A DNA stretch of 7,795 nt from Gammaproteobacteria bacterium (lineage in GTDB: Bacteria > Pseudomonadota > Gammaproteobacteria > SZUA-229): positions 1 through 7,795 of the forward strand of contig WTCC01000274.1 in assembly GCA_013138755.1 (NCBI GenBank). Direction: 5' to 3'. The notes below the pieces were generated by a model. It had not been told where the DNA came from and searched no databases. It saw nothing but the letters and a program-made list of their open reading frames with translations. Below are positions 1-6,334 of this stretch, in pieces. Each line of letters starts with the position of its first letter. The first letter of the stretch is position 1. The position numbers were made by a program, and so were the translations under genes.

Positions 1-23
1 TACTGATGTAGGACAAATTCAAT

Positions 24-52
24 ACTATTCGTGGGTATGACGTACGAATAGT
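24..52. repeat. 9-bp perfect inverted repeat upstream of adk
   Basis: The arms ACTATTCGT (24-32) and ACGAATAGT (44-52) are exact reverse complements around an 11-base loop. The right arm runs into a weak T-rich stretch (TTTGCTTT, 52-59). It could be the terminator of a gene ending left of the window, or an operator. The stem is AT-rich and the T-tract is broken, so neither reading is firm. Confidence 0.5.
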
Positions 53-96
53 TTGCTTTCAGCGCCCGAAAACAGGAAAATACGCGCCAGAATTTT

Positions 97-126
97 TAAG
101 AAAATTGCTCCTGCATTTTCTATATA
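97..126 (+). promoter_or_regulatory. possible sigma-70 promoter for adk
   Basis: TTAAGA at 97-102 (4 of 6 to TTGACA) lies 18 bases before TATATA at 121-126 (4 of 6 to TATAAT). This would give a leader of about 80 bases before the adk start. The match is modest and the region is AT-rich, so this is only a candidate. Confidence 0.25.
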
Positions 127-200
127 CCGTCCATCCGTGGACATAAACGTATGTGGCTTTAATCGCATACATCGTATTAATACTATTGATAACTTATTTC

Positions 201-205
201 GAGGA
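201..205 (+). promoter_or_regulatory. ribosome binding site of adk
   Basis: GAGGA lies 6 bases before the ATG at 212. This site, together with the family N-terminus that begins right at this ATG, decides the start of adk against the longer open frame that runs upstream to position 53. Confidence 0.8.
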
Positions 206-211
206 AATCCC

Positions 212-850
212 ATGAAACTAATTCTTTTAGGTGCACCAGGTGCTGGTAAAGGTACTGTTGCTAAACTACTGACTAAACTGGACGGTTCTGTTCAGATATC
301 TACAGGCGACATCCTACGTGGTGCTGTTGCTGCAGGCACTGAACTTGGCAAACAAGCTGAAGCTGCAATGAAAGCTGGCGACCTTGTTTCTGATGACTTA
401 ATCATGGGTATCATGAGCGAACGCCTAAAAGAAGACGATTGCAAAGCAGGTTACTTACTAGATGGTTTCCCACGCACTATCCCTCAAGCTGAAGCACTAA
501 AAGTAATGCTTGCTGAAATGGGTGAGACATTAGATTGCGCAGTTGAGATCGACGTGCCACGTGACGTAATTCTTGATCGCCTGACTACACGTCGCACATG
601 TACTGGCTGTGGTGAAATCTACAACGTTAAATCTAACCCACCAGCAGTCGAAGGCAAATGTGATAAATGTGGCGAGCCAGTTGTACAACGCGATGACGAA
701 ACTGAAGAAGCTATCAGCAATCGTTTAGAAGTATACAATGACCAAACTGCACCTCTAGTTGGTTTCTATAAAGATGAAGGCTTATTGCTATCTGTTAACG
801 CAACATCTTCAGACGCTGTAATCAATGCGATTAAAACAAAAATTGGCTAA
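212..850 (+). CDS. adk: adenylate kinase, zinc-LID type
   Basis: This cytoplasmic nucleotide kinase interconverts ATP + AMP and 2 ADP. The 212-residue product is the usual length for the long-LID form. The P-loop GAPGAGKG is at residues 7-14, the STGDILR AMP-binding stretch at 30-36, LDGFPRT at 83-89, and the LID arginines at 127-128 lead into a four-cysteine site: C130, C133, C150 and C153. DDETEEAISNR follows at 161-171. Such a Cys4 LID normally binds structural zinc; the well-studied enterobacterial enzyme lacks these cysteines. The ATG at 212 is chosen because a GAGGA site precedes it and the hydrophobic first strand MKLILLGAPG begins there; the 53 extra codons upstream carry no family features. 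The gene appears monocistronic, ending 23 bases before a strong intrinsic terminator. Its codon use (many GCT, GGT and AAA codons) fits a well-expressed housekeeping gene. Confidence 0.97.
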   Translation: MKLILLGAPGAGKGTVAKLLTKLDGSVQISTGDILRGAVAAGTELGKQAEAAMKAGDLVSDDLIMGIMSERLKEDDCKAGYLLDGFPRTIPQAEALKVMLAEMGETLDCAVEIDVPRDVILDRLTTRRTCTGCGEIYNVKSNPPAVEGKCDKCGEPVVQRDDETEEAISNRLEVYNDQTAPLVGFYKDEGLLLSVNATSSDAVINAIKTKIG

Positions 851-873
851 TTATTGCTAGTAATGTCTCATAT

Positions 874-909
874 AAAAAAGCTCGGATGTGAAAACATCCG
901 GGCTTTTTT
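874..909 (+). terminator. intrinsic terminator after adk
   Basis: CGGATGT (883-889) pairs with ACATCCG (894-900) around a GAAA loop. The stem extends outward through a T-G wobble and C-G and G-C pairs, and continues into an A-tract (874-879) opposite a T-tract (904-909). The GNRA-type loop and U-run are typical of a Rho-independent terminator. The A/T symmetry means it might also stop minus-strand transcription. Confidence 0.92.
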
Positions 910-989
910 AATGCTGAAATAAAACAACTATTCTCATCAATATAATCAACTCCTTTTCGGCGCTTTTGTTTTTTTCAGTACACGAGTTG

Positions 990-998
990 TGGTATGGT
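990..998 (+). promoter_or_regulatory. possible extended -10 promoter of the histidine kinase gene
   Basis: TGG followed by TATGGT forms an extended -10 element, with a poor T-rich -35 region near 971-976. The predicted transcript start near 1005 leaves only 8 bases before the ATG at 1013 but 26 before the ATG at 1031, a weak argument for the later start. Confidence 0.3.
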
Positions 999-1030
999 GA
1001 GACACTGACTTTATGTGTGACAGACTGGTT

Positions 1031-2473
1031 ATGAAAAATACACTATTACTAGTAATCTTGATCCTGCAGAGCTCCTCAGCACTGGCATATAAAATCCCAC
1101 TCTTCAGGGGTGAAGACGGCCATACCAACTGGCAACATCTGGCTAATTACACCGGTGGCACCCTGCTTATTCTATTAACAATAGTATCTATCTATCTATT
1201 CATTGCCCGCCGCAAAGCTTATAAAGCCAACCTCGAGTTAACTACTATAAAAAATGAGTTAGAGGCACGTGTACAGGAAAGGACTGCAACACTGAATCAG
1301 TCCAATCAGATGCTTCAGGAAGAAGTCTCACAACACGTGATAACAGCTAGTCAACTGCGCTCTTCCGAGTCGTATATCAAAGACATCCTAAAGTCGATGC
1401 CATTGATGCTAGTGGGTCTGGATAAAGCTGGCAACATCACCCAATGGAACAAACAAGTTGAAGAAGTGTCGGGAATATCATCAGAAGATGCTCTAGGAAA
1501 ATCACTGTGGGAAGCCTACCCTAAGATAACGGTTCGTCCTGAACATATCCAGCAGGCGATCGAGCAGAAAAAAATCATCCATCTCAAACAGAGCATGCGC
1601 AGCCTCTACCACTACGAGATTACTATCTACCCATTAGAAGAACAGGAAGCTGGCGTTGTTATTCTGGTCGATGATGTAACGAAGCAAACTTCTGCCGAAA
1701 ACATGTTAATTCACAACGATAAGATGTCATTTATGGGTGAGCTTGCTTCAACCATGGCTCACGACATCAATCTGCCGTTACAGGCTATCATGATGGATCT
1801 AAGACGTTTCCAGCGGATTATAAACAAACAAGATGTCAGTGAACCACAGCAGGTATCCGATAGCGACCAGGCTAAGAAACTCGATAACATAATCATCGAC
1901 ATGTCTGCTAAGGGTGAGCAGGTATCAACCATCATCAGTAACCTGCTGGCCTTCGCACGAAGTCGTAGCGGCGCAAAACAAAAAGCTGATATTGTCGATG
2001 TGATGGAAAATACCATCAGCCTTGCTAATGAAGTCATTTCGGTTTCTGACGACTTTCCCTTCAAGCAAATTAAACTCGAACGGAACTTCGAAAAAGATCT
2101 ACCGCTGGTACCCTGCTACATCACAGAACTGCAACAGGTTTTCCTCAGCCTGTTTCGCCATGCCTCTAATGCACTACTTCTAAAAAAAGAGAGTGAAGAT
2201 TTTGAGCCCCTGATCAAAATCATTCTGTCCGAAAGCTATGGCAATCTATGGATAAAAATTCAACACAATGGAATCGGCCTAACATCAGAAGAACAGATGA
2301 ATCTGTTTGAGCCGTTCTTTACCGACAAGTCTACGGCTGAAGACTTCGATGCAGGTCAGCGTCTCTCTTTTTCCTATTATATTGTGACAGAGCAACATCA
2401 GGGCAATATGGCTGTCACATCTGATCTGGAATTAGGCTCTACCATCCATATTCAGCTACCAGTGCGGCATTAA
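1031..2473 (+). CDS. membrane-anchored PAS sensor histidine kinase with degenerate ATP-binding domain
   Basis: The 480-residue product has a signal-like N-terminus (1-19, ending ALA), a short periplasmic piece, one membrane helix (about 44-59), a coiled coil (about 62-109), a PAS domain (about 111-219) and a HisKA-HATPase_c core. The likely phospho-acceptor is H244 in AHDINLPL. The ATP domain keeps its F box (FEPFF, 426-430) and C-terminal GST motif, but other key sites are changed. The N-box Asn that binds Mg is H377, the G1-box Asp is H412 (HNGIG), and the G2 loop, usually GTGLGLS, reads DAGQRLS (440-446). The phosphatase-type N/T four residues after the His is L248. The reading frame is intact, so this looks like a pseudokinase or scaffold, not a decayed gene. 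No response regulator gene lies nearby. A start at 1013, six codons longer, is possible; neither start has a good ribosome binding site. The input signal is unknown. Confidence 0.85.
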   Translation: MKNTLLLVILILQSSSALAYKIPLFRGEDGHTNWQHLANYTGGTLLILLTIVSIYLFIARRKAYKANLELTTIKNELEARVQERTATLNQSNQMLQEEVSQHVITASQLRSSESYIKDILKSMPLMLVGLDKAGNITQWNKQVEEVSGISSEDALGKSLWEAYPKITVRPEHIQQAIEQKKIIHLKQSMRSLYHYEITIYPLEEQEAGVVILVDDVTKQTSAENMLIHNDKMSFMGELASTMAHDINLPLQAIMMDLRRFQRIINKQDVSEPQQVSDSDQAKKLDNIIIDMSAKGEQVSTIISNLLAFARSRSGAKQKADIVDVMENTISLANEVISVSDDFPFKQIKLERNFEKDLPLVPCYITELQQVFLSLFRHASNALLLKKESEDFEPLIKIILSESYGNLWIKIQHNGIGLTSEEQMNLFEPFFTDKSTAEDFDAGQRLSFSYYIVTEQHQGNMAVTSDLELGSTIHIQLPVRH

Positions 2474-2483
2474 TCCGTCAAAC

Positions 2484-3695
2484 CTAGCCATCCTTCCCGT
2501 CGACCCGTGCACTTAGAAACATAGGTGCATACACATAAACAAAAACAGCAAACGCAACAATCCACATCAGCTGCGATATACCGATCCAGTAAACATACAG
2601 ATCCATATTGAATAAGGGAAAGATCACTCGGACAACAGCAGCCAAAGTCAGGATTAACAAGCTCCAGAATACTGCTGCAGGTGGTTCAAAAACACTGCGA
2701 CCGGTGTGCCCTAAAGAAACACGAGACATCATACCGATGGTAACCAACGCTATAGCACCTACTGTAAAGGCATGCGTTGATAAAAATGGTGATACATCTA
2801 GATACACACTAGCTGCTATTAAAGCAAACCCTACGATAATAAAAGAATAAGCAACCACAAGGATCCATACCAGAGGTTTACTCCAGACTCTACGGGTATA
2901 CCAACCTGACAACCTGATCATGTGTAATATTGTTAATAAGACGGCAGTTGCTGCAACAAACTGATCATAGACAGTAAACACGTCGGCAACCCACAGACAC
3001 AACAACAAAATCAGACTGGAATTATCTACCCATGCTCGATTTGTAAATTTTACTTCACCATCAACACCACTTTTAATAAACATCGGCATGACGCGGCGCA
3101 TCATCACTAAGACCAATGCGATTATCATGTACAGCGCTGAATACAAACCCCATTGGATGCCCTCATCTACAACGCCCATGACACCAAGATAAAAAAAGAC
3201 ATTACATATCATAAGCAAGAAAATTTTTGAAATAATACCAGCCTGTTTATACTGCTTTACTTTAAGCACTGGTAACAAACAGACAATCGATAAGATTAGA
3301 AGAAATGCTACATCGACCAAAGCAAGTATTTCTATCGGTATCGCTAAGCCAGATAGTGGTAATATCCGCGCGATCACCCAGAGGGACAGCAATAAAGCTA
3401 ACGACTTACCCCGTAATACTTCTTCACCTGTCCAGTTTTTAATCGCCGTGAGTAAAAACCCTGCAATTACTGCCATGGTATAACCAAATATCATCTCATG
3501 CGCGTGCCATATATTTGGCGACAGAGGTGAAAAGTAAAATTCGACAGAAAAACTATAGCTCGCCGTCCAGACTATCATTGCAACAATGGCAAAGAGGCTA
3601 GCGGCCAAAAAGAAAGGTCGAAAACCTAAGCGTAAAATTGGAGGTCCAAAATCACCTGGTTTCGAATTAACAATTTCTCCATCAATATTTAACAT
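2484..3695 (-). CDS. nnrS: NnrS family membrane protein (nitric oxide tolerance)
   Basis: This 403-residue polytopic inner-membrane protein has about twelve hydrophobic segments. Family hallmarks in order are FRPFF (25-29), WHAHEMIFGY (63-72), GFLLTAIKNWTG (79-90), RRVMPMF (200-206), HAFTVGAI (308-315) and GMMSRVSLGHTGR (321-333). The conserved histidines fit the known heme and copper content of NnrS. In studied bacteria NnrS is induced by FNR/NnrR-type regulators and helps cells survive nitric oxide, probably by limiting damage to the cellular iron pool; the exact reaction is not settled. It is the last gene of the apparent minus-strand operon, 69 bases after trhP; that AT-rich gap could hold its own promoter, but I see no clear one. 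An AGG about 10 bases upstream is the only Shine-Dalgarno-like element. Its stop lies 10 bases from the stop of the converging kinase gene. Confidence 0.95.
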   Translation of the reverse strand: MLNIDGEIVNSKPGDFGPPILRLGFRPFFLAASLFAIVAMIVWTASYSFSVEFYFSPLSPNIWHAHEMIFGYTMAVIAGFLLTAIKNWTGEEVLRGKSLALLLSLWVIARILPLSGLAIPIEILALVDVAFLLILSIVCLLPVLKVKQYKQAGIISKIFLLMICNVFFYLGVMGVVDEGIQWGLYSALYMIIALVLVMMRRVMPMFIKSGVDGEVKFTNRAWVDNSSLILLLCLWVADVFTVYDQFVAATAVLLTILHMIRLSGWYTRRVWSKPLVWILVVAYSFIIVGFALIAASVYLDVSPFLSTHAFTVGAIALVTIGMMSRVSLGHTGRSVFEPPAAVFWSLLILTLAAVVRVIFPLFNMDLYVYWIGISQLMWIVAFAVFVYVYAPMFLSARVDGKDG

Positions 3696-3764
3696 ACAGA
3701 CATAACCTATAAATTATTTAGATTTTTTTAATTAGTTAATGAAACGATAACAAGCTATCTGAAA

Positions 3765-5099
3765 TTATTCCAGATCGATTCGAGCTTCTTCTTCGCTTTG
3801 AATTCGGCATAATAACCCTAGATTTACTTCGTCGATATCTTGCTCGATATCTACCCAGACCTGATAGCCACTTCCTGGTGCACATTTGATGCTATTACCA
3901 TTTTTATCCGTTATATTATTTAATGCAAAATGATAATTGCCGTTTGCCGTTATTAATTCCATCTCATCACCCAGTGTTATTTTATTTTTAATATCCACCA
4001 GTATCCTGTTTCTATCGCTATCAAACTTCATGACTTCACCTGAAAAGACCTGTCTTTGACTACGTGAGCTACTATCACGATAACGCTGTAATTCCTGTGG
4101 TGGATGACGTTCAAAAAAACCATCGGTATAACCGCGATGCGCTAGACTTTCCAACTCTATCATCAGGTGCCGATCAAATTTTTTACCACTTACCGCATCA
4201 TCGATGGCCTGTCGATAAATCTGCGTTGCCCTCGCGGTATAATAATAAGACTTGGTTCGACCTTCAATCTTTAGACAGTCAATACCAATATCGACCAGAC
4301 GATGCACATGCTCGACAGCACGCAGATCTCTGGAATTCATGATATAAGTACCGTGCTCATCTTCTTCGATCGGCATGTACTCACCGGGGCGACCCTGCTC
4401 TTCGAGCAAATATTGTTGCGATGTTATTTCACCAGACTCAGGATGCCAGATACCGGTATTTTCCACACCTGAACTGTCATCATTATTCTTCACCTTATAG
4501 TTCCAGCGGCACGAATTAGTACAACTACCCTGATTAGGGTCACGGTGATTAAAATAGCCTGAGAGCAAACAGCGCCCAGAATAAGCTATGCATAAAGATC
4601 CGTGAACAAATACTTCCAGTTCGACATCCGGGCAATCATCACGGATCTTCGCAACTTCTTCCAGTGACAGTTCACGTGACAGAATAATGCGCTCAATACC
4701 GATAGACTGCCAGAACTTTACTGAAGGAGAGTTTAAAGTGTTAGCCTGAACCGATAGATGAATCGGCATATCTGGCCATTTTTCTTTAACCATCATGATC
4801 AAACCAGGATCCGCCATGATTAAGGCGTCTGGTCCAAACGCGATGACTGGCTCCATATCTTCGATAAAAGTTTTTATCTTTGCCGTGTGAGGAAGAATAT
4901 TTGTCGCTGCAAAAAACTTCTTACCCAACGCATGTGCTTCGTTAATCCCCTGCTCAAGATTAGGCAGGCGAAAATCGTTATTACGCACCCTCAAACTATA
5001 CCGGGGCAATCCAGCGTAGACTGCGTCCGCTCCATAAGCAAACGCATAACGCATGTTTTTTATTAATCCAGCGGGTGAAAGTAGTTCAGGTTTTTTCAT
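3765..5099 (-). CDS. trhP: tRNA 5-hydroxyuridine synthesis protein TrhP (YegQ, U32 peptidase family)
   Basis: The 444-residue protein matches YegQ/TrhP almost end to end from memory: KPELLSPAG near the N-terminus, KNMRYAFAYGADAVYAG, YSLRVRNN, GPDALIM, IHLSVQAN, ILSRELSLEE, EVFVHGSLC, YSGRCLLSG, RDPNQGSC, EDEHGTYIMNSRDLRA, CLKIEGRTKS and AHRGYTDGF. TrhP hydroxylates uridine 34 of several tRNAs using a prephenate-derived donor, the first step to 5-carboxymethoxyuridine, and works in parallel with the O2-dependent TrhO. Four cysteines (C170, C177, C193, C197) form the conserved cluster that probably carries an Fe-S centre. Despite the U32 peptidase name, protease activity is not expected. The ATG at 5099 gives MKKPELLSPAG, matching the family; a TTG two codons earlier is unlikely. 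No Shine-Dalgarno site is evident, so translation may be coupled to the dioxygenase gene ending 18 bases upstream. Confidence 0.95.
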   Translation of the reverse strand: MKKPELLSPAGLIKNMRYAFAYGADAVYAGLPRYSLRVRNNDFRLPNLEQGINEAHALGKKFFAATNILPHTAKIKTFIEDMEPVIAFGPDALIMADPGLIMMVKEKWPDMPIHLSVQANTLNSPSVKFWQSIGIERIILSRELSLEEVAKIRDDCPDVELEVFVHGSLCIAYSGRCLLSGYFNHRDPNQGSCTNSCRWNYKVKNNDDSSGVENTGIWHPESGEITSQQYLLEEQGRPGEYMPIEEDEHGTYIMNSRDLRAVEHVHRLVDIGIDCLKIEGRTKSYYYTARATQIYRQAIDDAVSGKKFDRHLMIELESLAHRGYTDGFFERHPPQELQRYRDSSSRSQRQVFSGEVMKFDSDRNRILVDIKNKITLGDEMELITANGNYHFALNNITDKNGNSIKCAPGSGYQVWVDIEQDIDEVNLGLLCRIQSEEEARIDLE

Positions 5100-5117
5100 G
5101 GGCAACAGAAGTGATCT

Positions 5118-6038
5118 TTAAGCCTGCGCTACCCGCTGATAATAACGTAATCTATATAGCAGACGCTTATGCTCATCATCATCTTCAAATCCAGAGCGGT
5201 CATGCAATACATTATTACTGATCAATCCCTGTCCGGGCTGCAGTGTTCCTCTGTATATATAGGGTGAATCGGTATGAAGGTAATCATGTAACAAAGCTAC
5301 AGCTGCGAGCACGAGCGGATCCTGTTTCCATTCGATACTGCGTGTTCTGGCTGTATAACGCATATGAAGATTACCATCAGGCAACATTGAAAACACAGGG
5401 CCATATCGATCGGGGCGAATCATTTCACCTTCTTTATTAATATTGGCAGGGATCATCATCACATCCGGCTCCATTAAAGCACGAATATAATCTGGATTTT
5501 CCTGGCGAAGACGAATATAGATTATCTCAGGGTCAAGCAAGGCATTCTCACCACCACTAGCTGCTGGTGTCACGCAGTGTAACAACAGTGATTGAATTTG
5601 GTGTTCAGCCGTATTGTAATAACCATCAGTATGCCAGTGAATAGATCGGTTTGTGTAAGGTATATATTCTCCACGCCATTCATCACCGGCAACCCTGAGC
5701 GCAGTGATGCCATCATCAGCACCCATATTGTCATCTGGCAAAGACAATCCAAATTGATTAGCCAAACTGACAGGAATGGCTTTATCAGGATCACTGCCAG
5801 TATTACCCGCATAAATAGCCATGTTGGTTTTTTTTACCAGATCACGAATGACTTTAAATTCTGCGATGCTCAACTTTTTAGTATCGCTGACTTCAACGAC
5901 AATATCTTCGATCGCCTGAGGATAGTCATCCATTTTATTTTCGAGCCAGGCGTGATACGCAATATCATTGTCCAGATCAAATGGACTACCCAGCTTATAT
6001 TTTTCACTAAATTGTTTTGTCGTCTGCACCGAACTCAT
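5118..6038 (-). CDS. TauD/TfdA-like Fe(II)/2-oxoglutarate-dependent dioxygenase
   Basis: The 306-residue cytoplasmic enzyme has the facial triad of the superfamily: H136 and D138 in IHWHTDGYYN and the distal H279 in NVLHDRSGF, with R296 in the following LLYRLRYY as the likely 2-oxoglutarate carboxylate ligand. Other TauD-like features are the LLLHC strand followed by SGGENALLD (about 151-169) and the start of the distal motif, GLISNN. The substrate cannot be told from sequence. Members oxidise taurine, alkyl sulfates, gamma-butyrobetaine, phenoxyacids and other small molecules, and nothing nearby points to sulfonate uptake. It is first in the apparent operon with trhP and nnrS. An AGCAGGG site (6048-6054) stands 9 bases before the ATG. 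Because it needs O2, its place beside trhP and nnrS is unusual. A role linked to tRNA wobble hydroxylation is conceivable but purely speculative. Confidence 0.85.
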   Translation of the reverse strand: MSSVQTTKQFSEKYKLGSPFDLDNDIAYHAWLENKMDDYPQAIEDIVVEVSDTKKLSIAEFKVIRDLVKKTNMAIYAGNTGSDPDKAIPVSLANQFGLSLPDDNMGADDGITALRVAGDEWRGEYIPYTNRSIHWHTDGYYNTAEHQIQSLLLHCVTPAASGGENALLDPEIIYIRLRQENPDYIRALMEPDVMMIPANINKEGEMIRPDRYGPVFSMLPDGNLHMRYTARTRSIEWKQDPLVLAAVALLHDYLHTDSPYIYRGTLQPGQGLISNNVLHDRSGFEDDDEHKRLLYRLRYYQRVAQA

Positions 6039-6078
6039 TATGCATAACCCTGCTATTTGTCTATCGTTAGTTTATTAA

Positions 6079-6096
6079 TATCTGCATTGTCAGATA
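6079..6096. repeat. 6-bp inverted repeat in leader of the dioxygenase operon
   Basis: TATCTG (6079-6084) and CAGATA (6091-6096) are exact inverted copies around CATTGT. It lies 41-58 bases upstream of the dioxygenase start, close to where transcription directed by the FNR-like box would begin on the minus strand. It could be a small hairpin in the leader or an operator half-site pair. It matches no regulator motif I recognise. Confidence 0.35.
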
Positions 6097-6130
6097 CCGG
6101 CTATTTTTCTGCAAATACGCTTGAAACTGA

Positions 6131-6144
6131 ATGATTTAAATCAA
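6131..6144. promoter_or_regulatory. FNR/Anr/Dnr-type binding site
   Basis: ATGAT-TTAA-ATCAA matches the CRP/FNR-superfamily consensus TTGAT-N4-ATCAA at 9 of 10 specified bases, with a perfect 12-bp palindrome at its core (TGATTTAAATCA). It sits between the divergent dioxygenase operon (start 6038) and the hemerythrin gene. Its centre (6137.5) is about 40 bases upstream of the start predicted from a -10 hexamer on the plus strand, the classic activating position. On the minus strand the equivalent -10 (AAAAAT, 6103-6108) is weaker. FNR, Anr, Dnr and NnrR share this motif, so O2 and NO sensing cannot be told apart. Confidence 0.65.
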
Positions 6145-6164
6145 GAATAAATACTTAATACACT

Positions 6165-6170
6165 TATAAG
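6165..6170 (+). promoter_or_regulatory. -10 element of the hemerythrin gene promoter
   Basis: TATAAG differs from TATAAT at one base. A start at 6177-6179 would put the FNR-like site centre at -39.5 to -41.5, as in class II FNR-activated promoters where the regulator replaces the -35 element. The leader would then be about 155 bases. Confidence 0.5.
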
Positions 6171-6195
6171 ATGTAGTTATTACTAATACAATCGT

Positions 6196-6208
6196 GGCAT
6201 CCGATGCC
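6196..6208. repeat. GC-rich 13-bp palindrome in hemerythrin leader
   Basis: GGCATC and GATGCC flank a single C. As RNA it would fold as a 5-bp stem with a CCG loop in the long leader of the hemerythrin gene; as DNA it could be an operator. It stands out because the surrounding leader is AT-rich. Its role is unknown. Confidence 0.35.
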
Positions 6209-6309
6209 CCGAAACTACAGCGCAAACAACTTATCTACCTGAATACATTAGGTATTTCAAAAAACTCACATATATACAACAAACGTAATAAGTGATAAAA
6301 ATATAATTC

Positions 6310-6314
6310 AGGGA
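6310..6314 (+). promoter_or_regulatory. Shine-Dalgarno-like AGGGA that confuses the hemerythrin start
   Basis: AGGGA ends 5 bases before a TTG codon at 6320 that is in frame with the hemerythrin gene, but 20 bases before the first in-frame ATG (6335). If it is used, the protein has five more residues (the initiator Met, then CIKT) than the ATG version. Confidence 0.4.
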
Positions 6315-6334
6315 CAAAATTGTGCATAAAAACT

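Noticed and set aside
53..211. N-terminal extension of adenylate kinase starting at TTG 53
   Set aside because: The extension has no family similarity, and the ATG at 212 has a good ribosome binding site and the canonical Adk N-terminus.
1759..2064. 101-codon minus-strand ORF inside the histidine kinase gene
   Set aside because: It is an antisense shadow of the HisKA region; the low-complexity, Ser/Leu/Met-rich product matches nothing recognisable.
5592..6047. 151-codon plus-strand ORF antisense to the dioxygenase gene
   Set aside because: It lies wholly opposite a gene with clear catalytic motifs, its product shows no domain features, and it has no promoter or ribosome binding site of note.
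6195..6208. Sigma-54 type -24/-12 promoter
   Set aside because: The GG and GC dinucleotides are separated by 8 bases rather than the required 10; the sequence is better described as a palindrome.
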